The position numbers were made by a program, and so were the translations under genes. Shown here in pieces: positions 24,799-32,265 of a stretch of DNA of 34,284 nt. The notes under the pieces are model-generated. The model was not told the origin of the DNA. It was given only the letters and a program-made list of their open reading frames with translations, and ran no database searches. The stretch comes from Akkermansia sp. (lineage in GTDB: Bacteria > Verrucomicrobiota > Verrucomicrobiia > Verrucomicrobiales > Akkermansiaceae): contig JAFQGF010000018.1 in NCBI GenBank assembly GCA_017415555.1, positions 1 through 34,284 on the forward strand, given 5' to 3'. Each line of letters starts with the position of its first letter. Within the stretch, counting starts at the first letter, position 1.

Positions 24799-24859
24799 TT
24801 GGAAATCGTGTGTACGTCAAAAGCGTACCGAGGGTTCGAATCCCTCCCTGTCCGCTAAA
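24799..24859 (+). repeat. attR: second copy of the 61-bp tRNA-Ser repeat
   Basis: Identical to 21570-21630. It lacks the acceptor 5' strand and D arm, so it is a tRNA 3' fragment, not a gene. Confidence 0.95.
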
Positions 24860-24892
24860 AATCCCGTAAGTTCAACAACTTACGGGATTTTT
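24859..24892 (+). terminator. Original chromosomal terminator of tRNA-Ser
   Basis: 14-bp stem (24859-24872 and 24877-24890), 4-base loop, T run. It follows attR at the position where the island-borne terminator follows attL, so it is probably the terminator of the tRNA before insertion. Confidence 0.85.
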
Positions 24893-24988
24893 ATTCACTA
24901 ACAACTCCGCCATCAAAATTCCTGATGGGAATCTTCATTTAAGCGAACGCCTTTTCACATGCGTTTACTCCAGACTTCCGGGAGTTTT

Positions 24989-25438
24989 TTACCCAGGGAA
25001 TGGAAAAAAACGAGCGACTAACGGCTCCTGTACGGCAAAGAGAGCCTCCCGGTCTGCCGGTTCGTAGTCTAGGTATCCGTGCAGATGGGTAAGCCCGTGC
25101 ACCATGTAGCGGAAAAGCTCCTCGCAGGGAGAAAGCCCATGCTCAGCGGCATAGCGGGCGGCAGTATCGCAGCTGACGAGAATTTCGCCATACGGGAAGG
25201 TAATAGCATCCGTCTCCGTAGGGTCGTTCAGGAACTCAGCATGAACCTGAGCGATGGCAGCGTCATCCACCACAGCGATTTCCACCACAGGCAGCAGACT
25301 GAGCACGTGGTCGGGGCCCGGCGGCAGCGCAAGCAGCTCGGGCAGCAGTTTATTCAGGGCGACGGCAAACTTCTCCAGAAGATCCTCGCTCAACCAAGAG
25401 CGCTCCGTGTTCAGATAAATTTCAATCTGCGGATTCAT
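24989..25438 (-). CDS. ybeY: Endoribonuclease YbeY
   Basis: Zinc-dependent RNase for 16S rRNA 3'-end maturation and ribosome quality control. The 149 residues from the ATG at 25438 fit the family. The metal site reads HGLTHLHGYLD: H114 and H118 are present, but the third ligand of the usual HGxxHLxGYDH motif is Asp (D124) here. The NDPTETDAITFPYGEI segment is the family hallmark. The start overlaps the 3' end of tadA by 17 bases. A longer frame upstream lies wholly inside tadA and is rejected. Confidence 0.92.
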   Translation of the reverse strand: MNPQIEIYLNTERSWLSEDLLEKFAVALNKLLPELLALPPGPDHVLSLLPVVEIAVVDDAAIAQVHAEFLNDPTETDAITFPYGEILVSCDTAARYAAEHGLSPCEELFRYMVHGLTHLHGYLDYEPADREALFAVQEPLVARFFPFPG

Positions 25439-25937
25439 CTGAAAACTCCTGTTCTCTGAGTTGTTGCTTGCGAAGCTTTGCAGCAGCACGCGCGGCACGG
25501 AAAAAGCTCTGGAACTGCTCCAGACACTCTGCGCCAAGCACACCTCCTACACACTCGCATTTGTGATTGAGTGGAGGGTTGGAGTCCAGAAGGTGAATCC
25601 AGCCGCCACAAGCTCCGCCTTTGGGGTCACGAATACCGAATACGACCCGGTCCGGCCTGCAGTGTACCATAGCTCCTGCACACATGGGGCAAGGCTCTTT
25701 GGTAACGTATACAGTGCAGCCCTCAAGGCGCCAATCGCCCACAGCAGCCTCAGCAGCAGTAAGAGCCAGCATTTCGGCATGGGCAGTGGCATCCTTGAGG
25801 GCTTCCACCTGATTCCACCCACGGGCAATCACGCGATTATCCTTAACAATCACGCAGCCGCAGGGCACCTCGCCGGCAGCGCGGGCCTTTTCGGCCTCGC
25901 GCATGGCCAGCATCATGAAATGTTCGTCCTCCGTCAA
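25422..25937 (-). CDS. tadA: tRNA adenosine(34) deaminase
   Basis: 171-residue zinc deaminase that converts A34 to inosine in tRNA-Arg(ACG). The site is complete: HAE (H53, E55) and PCPMC (C83, C86). GEVPCGCVIV and VVFGIRDPKGGACGG are typical. The C-terminus is extended and basic (RAARAAAKLRKQQLREQ). It is followed by ybeY with overlap and preceded by the gene at 25959-26456 with a 21-base gap; one transcript is likely. Confidence 0.93.
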   Translation of the reverse strand: MTEDEHFMMLAMREAEKARAAGEVPCGCVIVKDNRVIARGWNQVEALKDATAHAEMLALTAAEAAVGDWRLEGCTVYVTKEPCPMCAGAMVHCRPDRVVFGIRDPKGGACGGWIHLLDSNPPLNHKCECVGGVLGAECLEQFQSFFRAARAAAKLRKQQLREQEFSDESAD

Positions 25938-25958
25938 AGGGAAACGAATGAGGATACG

Positions 25959-26456
25959 TTAGCGAATGGTGATACGCTCGTCGTTGTCCAGAATAGCCTG
26001 AAGCTCGGGCCAGCCCTCCTCTGTCTGGTTCTGGAACATGTGCAGGTACACGGAGACAGCACCGGCAGGGTACTTCTCGAAGAGAGCATCCACTGCAGCC
26101 TTCAGCTTGTCTGCATCCAGAGACTCGGGCAGTACATCCACCACACCATGGCCGTTGTGCTCAATGCCCAGCATCTCGATGAAGCTGACAAGCATACCTT
26201 CGTGCTTACGGATAAGCCACACCTGCAGCAGGTGGTCAGCAATGGTCTCAGCGGGTTTCCAGGTCAGCATTTTCTTAATCCAGGCGAACTGCTCCTCCAC
26301 GGGCTTCTGCTGCATGAACTGGGGACGCAGCTTCTTGAGGGCTCCAAGCTCACGCAAAGCTGCGCGGTACACGCCACGCTCCTGGTTGCGCATCCAGGAA
26401 AGGAAATTGTTGACGGTCTCGTCATCCGACTTCTGGAAAATGGTGTAAGACTTCAT
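25959..26456 (-). CDS. Hypothetical helical protein upstream of tadA
   Basis: 165 residues, no recognised domain. Mostly alpha-helical, with the central segment QFAWIKKMLTWKPAETIADHLLQVWLIRKHEGMLVSFIEMLG and an acidic, Leu-rich end. No signal peptide or membrane helix, so it is probably cytosolic. It is the first gene of an apparent operon with tadA and ybeY, and is divergent from the OsmC-family gene. Its codon use matches the host genes. Confidence 0.75.
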   Translation of the reverse strand: MKSYTIFQKSDDETVNNFLSWMRNQERGVYRAALRELGALKKLRPQFMQQKPVEEQFAWIKKMLTWKPAETIADHLLQVWLIRKHEGMLVSFIEMLGIEHNGHGVVDVLPESLDADKLKAAVDALFEKYPAGAVSVYLHMFQNQTEEGWPELQAILDNDERITIR

Positions 26457-26545
26457 GGTATATGCGTAAAAAACGTGAGCTTAATAAATCACAAAATATG
26501 CCATTTGTCCAGAATAAGATGAGACATAAAAGGCAGAAAATTGGA

Positions 26546-26574
26546 TTGGCACGGAAGCATTTCGGAGTTACAAT
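26546..26574 (+). promoter_or_regulatory. Promoter of the OsmC-family gene
   Basis: TTGGCA (26546-26551), 17-base spacer, TACAAT (26569-26574). The -10 overlaps an in-frame ATG at 26573, so that codon and any upstream one could not be used from this promoter; translation should begin at 26609. Confidence 0.65.
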
Positions 26575-26608
26575 GGAAAAGCTGCAACAACAAGCGGCAT
26601 ACCCCATT

Positions 26609-27022
26609 ATGGAAAACTCATCTTTTACCTCATCATCCATGCTGACGGGCGGCATGCGCTGCCACACCAATTTTGCCCCATCCGGGGCAACCTTTGCCAC
26701 AGATGTACCGAAAGCCCTCGGAGGCAGGGGAGAACTGCCCACGCCGGGTGATATGCTGGCGGCCTGCGTGGGCTCCTGCATGCTGAGCATGCTGGCCTAT
26801 ACAGCTTCCCGCAAGGGGATTGATTCCGACGGCATCTGCCTGAAAGCACGCTGCACAGAAGGCCCCCGTGGCATAGCCTCTCTGGAGCTTGATATTTCTG
26901 TGCCCAGAGCGCTACCCCACGATTCCCGAAAAATTCTGGAAGCAGCCGTGCGCTCCTGCCCTGTGGGAAACGCCATCCACCCTGACATCGAGAAAAAAAT
27001 CAGCTGGCACTGGGCAGATTAA
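26609..27022 (+). CDS. OsmC/Ohr-family peroxide-detoxifying protein
   Basis: 137 residues from the ATG at 26609, the usual size. The two redox cysteines are in AACVGSCMLSM and RSCPVGNAI, the positions used by OsmC/YhfA-type proteins to reduce organic hydroperoxides. The longer frame starting at 26462 gives a Lys/Arg-rich extension and overlaps the promoter. The gene is monocistronic and stops 92 bases before tRNA-Leu. Confidence 0.87.
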   Translation: MENSSFTSSSMLTGGMRCHTNFAPSGATFATDVPKALGGRGELPTPGDMLAACVGSCMLSMLAYTASRKGIDSDGICLKARCTEGPRGIASLELDISVPRALPHDSRKILEAAVRSCPVGNAIHPDIEKKISWHWAD

Positions 27023-27061
27023 CATCATTTTTTGCGGCATACGGCGCAGCCCGGCCGATTT

Positions 27062-27089
27062 TTGCTTGTCAACACCGCCTCTTTATGCT
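27062..27089 (+). promoter_or_regulatory. Probable promoter of tRNA-Leu
   Basis: TTGCTT (27062-27067), 16-base spacer, TATGCT (27084-27089), 25 bases before the mature tRNA. Confidence 0.5.
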
Positions 27090-27114
27090 TGAATACCATC
27101 CGCAACGCTGCAGT

Positions 27115-27199
27115 GCCGTAGTGGCGGAATGGTAGACGCAGGAGACTTAAAATCTCCCGGACGGTAACGTCTGTACGGGTTCGAGTCCCGTCTGCGGTA
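27115..27199 (+). tRNA. tRNA-Leu(TAA)
   Basis: 85 bases. Acceptor gccgtag pairs with ctgcggt (one G-T pair at the end), discriminator A. The anticodon loop is cttaaaa in the stem ggaga/tctcc, reading TAA. A class II variable arm (cggacggtaacgtctg region) and the T arm acggg-ttcgagt-cccgt are present. No CCA is encoded. No second copy of its 3' end is found in the window. Confidence 0.96.
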
Positions 27200-27209
27200 G
27201 TTGATAATA

Positions 27210-27242
27210 AGCCCCTTACGTTAAAAAGTAAGGGGCTTTTTC
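27210..27242 (+). terminator. Terminator of tRNA-Leu
   Basis: 10-bp stem agccccttac/gtaaggggct (27210-27219 and 27228-27237), 8-base loop, T run. Confidence 0.92.
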
Positions 27243-27538
27243 TTTGCTCAAAAAATGCCAAAAATTGCCCAAAATAGGGCTAATAACCGCAGAAAATCGC
27301 CCTTATCGTGTATACTTTTCGTATACCACAAAAAGCCCCTCAATCCCGCACGGCAAGCGGGTTCCAGCCGTTCGCAAGTGAAAATTGCATGCTTTGTTAT
27401 TTTCGTCTTTAGGTAACACTTGGCCAAGATGGCATTTTGTCCACCTCTGCCGGCTCCAGGCAGCAGGGAGAAAAGCAACTTGCGCGCACGGTTAACGCCA
27501 CAGCTTTATATAAAATCTTAAATGTTTTTTCTGAAAAA

Positions 27539-27678
27539 GTGACCACTTTTGTCCTTATTTATTGATAGCAAGCGTGTTAATGGTAGTCATCGCCCTGACT
27601 ACCGATGACCACCAGATTTTACAATCAACTTATTGTTAATACTTTGCATAGTGGTCATTTTCCCTTTTCGGTGGTCAC
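27539..27678. other. TGACCAC site cluster and hairpin: candidate origin or operator
   Basis: This lies in a gene-free stretch of about 540 bases (27243-27783). The heptamer TGACCAC or its complement GTGGTCA occurs at 27540-27546, 27606-27612, 27651-27657 and 27671-27677, two per strand. The first is part of a 16-bp palindrome aaaagtgaccactttt (27536-27551). Between sites 1 and 2 is a perfect 8-bp hairpin (27582-27589 and 27596-27603). The repeated sites, the AT-rich tract and the neighbouring primase and ATPase genes suggest a replication origin with iterons. Confidence 0.5.
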
Positions 27679-27688
27679 TTTTTTTACG

Positions 27689-27728
27689 AAAAAGCCCCGC
27701 AGAGCCTTATTTTTTGAGGCCGGCGGGG
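27689..27728 (-). terminator. Terminator of the replication operon
   Basis: On the minus strand, stem ccccgc/gcgggg (27723-27728 and 27695-27700) encloses a shorter gcc/ggc pairing and is followed by five T (27689-27693). Confidence 0.75.
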
Positions 27729-27783
27729 TAGTTTTGCGGCATCGCGGGCGAGTTCCTATCTCGCAAGGCGTGCCGGCTTTTCG

Positions 27784-29517
27784 CTATTCTTCCAGAATCA
27801 AATTGGCGGGGATAAATAGGCATCGGCGAGAATCAATCCCTCCTAATTTGGCTTTCGCCTGATAGCACCCCTGCCCCCCGTCCATCAGCACCGGGGAGAT
27901 TTTACCGCTTGCCCATGGTGTCCCCTTATATACAGCTTTGATTTTCGTTGCGCCCGTATAAACTTGCAAGGCTTTTTTATCGTCTCGCCATCGCAGCCCA
28001 AACAGATCCAGAGCGCGGGCTGCAGCATGGCGAGATTCAGCGTCTCCATCTGCAGCCATGCGGCACGCGCTCGCTACAGTCATTTTTCCGGCTCCCATTA
28101 CTTCTACTTGATGGGAACATAGTATATTCAGACATCGGGAAAAGTCGCTCTCTTTTTCCTCTGATTGGTCATAAGCTCTAGCCAACACAGCGGCATAATT
28201 CATTTCTTCGGCGGTCATAAGATCCCGACTTGTCAACGCATGCCGGCACGCCATAAGCACGGCGAAAATGCTTGCCCGGCGAGAATCCACGCCATCAAGT
28301 CCAGATAGATACTCCGTCAATTCTTCTATGTTTCGCATTATGGCCGGCAGCGTCTCCAATAGACGCGCTATCAATCGCCCATGAAAATCATCTTGCTTGA
28401 TTAGCTTTCGTCCGGCTTCTTGTCTTTGCCACAATGCCTTTTTGGCTACTTTGTCACGCGGCGTGAATAATTGTAGTACAATGCAGCGAGAAGAATCCGC
28501 TTCTCTGTTTATCGCATTCGATATAGAAAAAAGCGCAAAGTTGCATTTTATCAGATAAGACACGCCTACGCCCTCTTTCGTGCCTCTTATTACTTTCCCG
28601 CTGTAGCTTGCACTTCTCATCAGCTCCAATAATCCCAAAATCTTCTTTTCTTTCGCTTCGTCCTCATCGGGTTCTACTTCGTCCAAAACTACGGGCAAGC
28701 AATCGCCTTTGCGGTGTTGTCGAATTGCGGCTTCCGTTGGAACACCATTAGGAATCAGCGCAAAATCCCTTATTATATGCCCTATTTCATCCCTCAAAAA
28801 TGTTTTACCCGTACCGGGTGAAGCATTTACCCAGATATGCGGGCGAATCGGCGTTATTCCAGCAAGCAATGAGGAAACAAGCCAGCCTGCCAACAGCTCG
28901 CCTGAGCCTTGCATTCTCCACGTTCGAGCGGTCAACAGCTCCAATAGGTGCAGCCCCTCTGAATCAGTCAACATGGCTTCGCTAGGCTCCGGCAACTCTA
29001 CGCCCGCAGAGTACATGATTTTACCTCTCATGTTGCCTACGCGCTCCGGCTTCCCTCCATTGGCGGGAATGTGCCAACAGCTCGCGCCGGCATTGTATAT
29101 CCAGCCATCGGGAGAATCAGACCATACACCACGCGCCCGCACTTTGTCCGGGTCAAAATGTTTGCCCCTACTATCAGCCAGCAATCGCGATTGCGCTGCA
29201 TCGAGCAGAACTTTTTTGCTTACATGTTCCCCTGAGTTCACAATATCAGGGAATAGCCAGCTTTCCCAATGTTCGAGCGGTGCCATTGTTAGCAAGATAC
29301 CCGCATTGTTTAGCTTGTCAGGCGGGTATTCAAAAATATCACCGCATGACGGCGAATAAAAAACATAACTTCTTCCAAGTCTACCCAGAGCCACAGCGGG
29401 CGGGCGGTTTCGCTCCGCTTCCTCACGGGCAGCGGCGGCGTTAGCTTCCAGTAATGCCTCATGGCCGGCCTTGGCTATCATGGCCGATTCTTCAAAATCA
29501 TCTTTTCCTGCGTCCAT
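27784..29517 (-). CDS. P-loop ATPase, probable replicative helicase of the element
   Basis: 577 residues. An N-terminal region of about 200 residues (with SYVFYSPSCGDIFEYPPDKLN) precedes a P-loop domain: Walker A ASPGTGKT (232-239), Walker B LPVVLDE (274-280) followed by VEPDEDE, and a possible Arg finger near SRRCIVLQ-like SSRCIVLQLF. The layout resembles helicases/ATPases that accompany phage and plasmid primases. It is the last gene of the minus-strand module, 18 bases after the primase gene, and ends before the TGACCAC cluster. Helicase activity is inferred from the partner primase; DNA packaging or loading is less likely. Confidence 0.75.
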   Translation of the reverse strand: MDAGKDDFEESAMIAKAGHEALLEANAAAAREEAERNRPPAVALGRLGRSYVFYSPSCGDIFEYPPDKLNNAGILLTMAPLEHWESWLFPDIVNSGEHVSKKVLLDAAQSRLLADSRGKHFDPDKVRARGVWSDSPDGWIYNAGASCWHIPANGGKPERVGNMRGKIMYSAGVELPEPSEAMLTDSEGLHLLELLTARTWRMQGSGELLAGWLVSSLLAGITPIRPHIWVNASPGTGKTFLRDEIGHIIRDFALIPNGVPTEAAIRQHRKGDCLPVVLDEVEPDEDEAKEKKILGLLELMRSASYSGKVIRGTKEGVGVSYLIKCNFALFSISNAINREADSSRCIVLQLFTPRDKVAKKALWQRQEAGRKLIKQDDFHGRLIARLLETLPAIMRNIEELTEYLSGLDGVDSRRASIFAVLMACRHALTSRDLMTAEEMNYAAVLARAYDQSEEKESDFSRCLNILCSHQVEVMGAGKMTVASACRMAADGDAESRHAAARALDLFGLRWRDDKKALQVYTGATKIKAVYKGTPWASGKISPVLMDGGQGCYQAKAKLGGIDSRRCLFIPANLILEE

Positions 29518-29535
29518 TTTTTCGTTGCTTGTGTG

Positions 29536-30672
29536 TTAAATTGCTTTTCGTTTCTTGTATACATCGGCGGCCAATCTCCACGGCTCTACCCTATCGAATG
29601 CGGCGCGGGCATCTTTTACGCTTTCAGGCTTCCAGACGTAGACGCAGCGCACCCCGGCGGCGTGCAGAATCTCCGCTGTCTTAGCGGCTCCCTCAGCCCC
29701 GGCGGCGTCATTGTCTGAAATTAGCGTCACTTCCTTGCCCTCTAGTCCTCTCGCCCATTCCGCCTTGAATGCCCCTGCCCCCGGCTTCGCCACTACGGCG
29801 GGGAATGTGGCGGGGTCGTACTTGTCCAGCGTATGCAGGGCTATATCATGCCACAAGTCTACCGCAGCCCGCACGGCCAGCGCGTCAGATTCTCCCTCAG
29901 TAATCCAGACGGCATCACGGGCGGCGGAGTCATCCGCTCCCCAGAGTTTATCAAAAGACTTGCCTTTCTTCGAGAGATAGGGCGGGAAAAATGGCTTATT
30001 CCTGGTTTTTGCATTTAGCACCCTCACCGGGGCGGCGTCATCGGGGCAGTGGGTGTAAACGTACACCATGCGGCCACGCTCATCTGCGCCCAACAATCCA
30101 CGCACGGAAAGGCTCATGTCGGTATGACTTCGTATCACATCGAGGGGCAGGCCAAGCATGGCGGCAAAATCAGCCATCAGGCGCGGGGCGTTCCTCAGTC
30201 GTTCCACAGCGGCCAGCGCGGCGGCTTCCTCATCCGGCGGCAGGTACTCCAATGGCTTTTCTGCGGGCGTATCGGGTACAGGGCGGGCGGGTGCAGCCAG
30301 CGGACGCGAAAAGCCCGCCTTGCGGCTCCTGCGCCCCTTTTTCGGGGCGGTGCCGTCATCAGGCGTCAGATTGTACCCTACGGCATCGGCTACAGCCTCC
30401 ACGCATGCGGCAAAATCCTTGCGAGGGTCTACACCCAGCACCCCGGCGGCAACGTCAAACACAGTGCCGCCACGATTGCACGCCCGGCACAATGCAAGCC
30501 CGCATCCGTTCTTGTCTGTCACTTCCAGCTTGAGGCGCGTGTGCGCTCCATAGGGGCATGGATAGAACATCTTGCCCCCTACGCGCTTCCCTTGCCCTAA
30601 TGTGCGTTCACAAAAGTCTTGCAACACGTCCGCAGCCTTTAGGGCGGCTATGTCAGATTGCGTGTAGTTCAT
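29536..30672 (-). CDS. CHC2 zinc-finger/Toprim DNA primase
   Basis: 378 residues. An N-terminal zinc ribbon has the ligands C39, H44, C62 and C65, as in DnaG-type CHC2 fingers. After a Pro/Ala-rich linker (about 110-150) comes a Toprim domain with ITEGESDALAV (catalytic Glu) and TLISDNDAAG (DxD). It would make RNA primers for the element's own replication. It lacks the helicase-binding tail of cellular DnaG. The ATG overlaps the stop of a 46-codon gene as ATGA. Confidence 0.88.
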   Translation of the reverse strand: MNYTQSDIAALKAADVLQDFCERTLGQGKRVGGKMFYPCPYGAHTRLKLEVTDKNGCGLALCRACNRGGTVFDVAAGVLGVDPRKDFAACVEAVADAVGYNLTPDDGTAPKKGRRSRKAGFSRPLAAPARPVPDTPAEKPLEYLPPDEEAAALAAVERLRNAPRLMADFAAMLGLPLDVIRSHTDMSLSVRGLLGADERGRMVYVYTHCPDDAAPVRVLNAKTRNKPFFPPYLSKKGKSFDKLWGADDSAARDAVWITEGESDALAVRAAVDLWHDIALHTLDKYDPATFPAVVAKPGAGAFKAEWARGLEGKEVTLISDNDAAGAEGAAKTAEILHAAGVRCVYVWKPESVKDARAAFDRVEPWRLAADVYKKRKAI

Positions 30673-30809
30673 CGCGGGTCTACAGGTGGCAGCTCGCCAA
30701 GATACACCAGAATGAAACGGCGCACAATATCGGCGGGCGTGGTGTGGTTCTTCGTTGCTATCAATCGCAGCGTGTAAAAATCCTCAAGGGGGAGTTCTAG
30801 CGTCTCCAT
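30669..30809 (-). CDS. 46-residue ribbon-helix-helix-like protein
   Basis: Small protein starting METLELPLEDFYTLRLIA, continuing KNHTTPADIVRRFILVYLGE. A beta strand with alternating hydrophobic residues followed by two helices fits a ribbon-helix-helix DNA-binding fold. It overlaps the primase start by four bases (ATGA) and lies 29 bases after the ERCC4 nuclease gene, which supports translation. It may regulate the operon or help at the origin. Confidence 0.65.
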   Translation of the reverse strand: METLELPLEDFYTLRLIATKNHTTPADIVRRFILVYLGELPPVDPR

Positions 30810-30838
30810 TGTCTCTTTGCTTCTCTAATCCATGGCGT

Positions 30839-31402
30839 TTACTTCTGATTAAGTTCTCCACCGGGTGCAGGGGTCAGCCCCGGCGCATCCGTTCCCATGT
30901 TTACGGCTCGCATGGTAGCACTCACCCATTGAGGGATTGCCAGCTTGAGGCCGGCTTGTCTCTTGGCTTCACGATAGGCCATAAATGCCCAAGATTCTAC
31001 CACATGAGCAGCGGAATCGGGATTATCTACCCAAACAGACTGTAATCCGTAGCGAGTCGAAAAGGCAAGAATGGAGTTCTTTACTTGCAGCGGGTTCTTT
31101 ACTCGCCCTTGCGCGGCGAGGCGTGCCAGCTCCATCTCAGTACCCACTATAAGCAGGTACTTCCAGCGGAAGCCTCTCAATCGGTGCAGCTCGCGGGAGA
31201 ATCGGTCGCGGTCGCGGGTCACACTGCCTACTAGGTCGGCCACGCTCTTACGCTCCACGGCGAATTCTTCCTCAAGGCCGGCCACGCTATAATCTCCGCT
31301 TTGCAGCGTGCCTCTAGTGGATTCCAGGTGTCGGAACGTGAGCGGGGTCTGCTCTCGCGTGTCGACTATCAGCCGGGGCATCAGTTCGGGGGCAGCGGTC
31401 AT
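30839..31402 (-). CDS. ERCC4-domain nuclease
   Basis: 187 residues with the XPF/ERCC4 nuclease core: IVDTREQTPL, SGDYSVAG and the catalytic ERKxxxD motif (ERKSVADL), followed by RDRFSRELHRLRGF. Such enzymes cut branched or flap DNA. In this operon it could process replication or recombination intermediates of the element. The C-terminus (about 145-187) is Pro/Gly rich. The start overlaps the preceding HTH gene by one base (TGATG); a second ATG seven codons later directly precedes the fold. Confidence 0.87.
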   Translation of the reverse strand: MTAAPELMPRLIVDTREQTPLTFRHLESTRGTLQSGDYSVAGLEEEFAVERKSVADLVGSVTRDRDRFSRELHRLRGFRWKYLLIVGTEMELARLAAQGRVKNPLQVKNSILAFSTRYGLQSVWVDNPDSAAHVVESWAFMAYREAKRQAGLKLAIPQWVSATMRAVNMGTDAPGLTPAPGGELNQK

Positions 31403-31680
31403 CAGTGTGCAACGGGGTTAAGGGTTCGAGCCTCTAGCCACTTCACGCAAGCCGGGAACAGGTAGCGCGGGCGGCATCCTCTGGCTTGATGTTGTACAGC
31501 CCCGGCGAATGTGTGCGGCATGCCTTGCTTCATATAGCGGCAGATTGTGTCTGTACTCACGCACAGCGCATCGGCAATCTCTCTTTGGTTCAACGGCAAG
31601 CCCATAGTAGCGGCCTCTCTCAGCTCTGCCCCCTTGCGGTCGGCTCGCGGTGCCTTGCGTGGCTTTTTGGTCGCGGTCAT
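31402..31680 (-). CDS. Small helix-turn-helix protein (second of two)
   Basis: 92 residues with a strongly basic N-terminus (TKKPRKAPRADRK) and a HTH at about 29-52: LNQREIADALCVSTDTICRYMKQGMP. It resembles the excisionase-like MerR/HTH_17 proteins of phages. The ATG overlaps the upstream HTH gene by four bases (ATGA). Likely roles are excision control or operon regulation. Confidence 0.78.
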   Translation of the reverse strand: MTATKKPRKAPRADRKGAELREAATMGLPLNQREIADALCVSTDTICRYMKQGMPHTFAGAVQHQARGCRPRYLFPACVKWLEARTLNPVAH

Positions 31681-31904
31681 GCTTCACCTCCTTTCAGCGT
31701 GCGATTCTCCAGCCATGCGCGGACGACGGCGAGGTCGTAGCGAGGTCGGGAGGCTTGTTTGCAAAGTCTTACCTTTCTAGTTTCAAGGAACGGACAGCCA
31801 AGGCTCCTCCATCTCGCCACTGTCGGCACACTAACGCCAAGTGCAGCGGCTACTTGTGCAGGCGTTAATTTTTCTTTATGGGGCGTTTTATTGTTTGTTG
31901 ACAT
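31677..31904 (-). CDS. Small helix-turn-helix protein (first of two)
   Basis: 75 residues from the ATG at 31904: a HTH (LTPAQVAAALGVSVPTVARWRSLGCPF) and a basic strand (RKVRLCKQASRPRYDLAVVRAWLEN), as in excisionase-like DNA-binding proteins. A promoter ending six bases before this ATG fixes the start; the frame continues 26 codons further up but through the promoter. It opens the replication operon 31904-27784. Confidence 0.8.
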   Translation of the reverse strand: MSTNNKTPHKEKLTPAQVAAALGVSVPTVARWRSLGCPFLETRKVRLCKQASRPRYDLAVVRAWLENRTLKGGEA

Positions 31905-31910
31905 GCCCAT

Positions 31911-31939
31911 ATGATATTCGTGATATTCTTCATCTTCAA
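31911..31939 (-). promoter_or_regulatory. Replication-operon promoter with leaderless geometry
   Basis: Minus-strand TTGAAG (31934-31939), 17-base spacer, TATCAT (31911-31916), then six bases and the ATG at 31904. Confidence 0.6.
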
Positions 31940-32097
31940 TCTTTTTATTTTTAGCAGGTAGCGCAATTAGTATTATTTGCATATACTGTTTTTATCATGC
32001 CGCTTTCGGCGGTTTATTTTACCTCTTTTCGCGTTACCCTTTTGTGTCATACACCAAGGGTAGAGCCTCAGCCCTGCCCCGTGTTGATAAATCATCT

Positions 32098-32247
32098 TCA
32101 ATCTTCGCCCTTTTTCATCCGTTCCAGTTTTTCCGCTACGGCTTGCACCATGAATTCTTCAAACGTCAGCCCGGTCTTTTTCATGGCCTTTTGGAGACGT
32201 TGCAACTCCGAATCGGTGAAACTGACTTCAAAATATCTCTTGTCCAT
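32098..32247 (-). CDS. 49-residue ribbon-helix-helix protein
   Basis: Starts MDKRYFEVSFTDSELQRLQK, continues AMKKTGLTFEEFMVQAVAEKLERM. Strand plus two amphipathic helices with a turn (KTGLTFEEF) is the CopG/Arc-type RHH fold. It lies 18 bases after the 32266-32721 gene, last in that short operon. Probable transcriptional regulator of the element. Confidence 0.72.
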   Translation of the reverse strand: MDKRYFEVSFTDSELQRLQKAMKKTGLTFEEFMVQAVAEKLERMKKGED

Positions 32248-32265
32248 CGTCAACGGGGGCAGGTA

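Larger units (their letters stand above)
21570..24859 (+). mobile_element. Small integrated defence island at tRNA-Ser
   Basis: A 3.2-kb segment between the two att repeats. It holds an integrase N-terminal fragment joined to an HTH-like tail, a PutAbiC-like protein, a small membrane protein and HicA/HicB. The 22142-23661 part is clearly richer in A and T than the flanking host genes. No complete integrase, relaxase or phage gene is inside, so it is either a decayed element or a satellite that borrows an integrase. It supplies the 3' part of the tRNA and its own terminator. Confidence 0.88.

Noticed and set aside
24799..24859. Second tRNA-Ser gene
   Set aside because: Only the part from the anticodon loop onward is present; the acceptor 5' strand and D arm are missing. 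It is an att repeat.
27248..27478. 76-codon minus-strand frame after tRNA-Leu
   Set aside because: No start signal, no recognisable domain, and composition of non-coding sequence; it lies between a tRNA terminator and the repeat cluster.
28709..29359. 216-codon plus-strand frame
   Set aside because: Antisense to the P-loop ATPase gene, which has clear Walker motifs.
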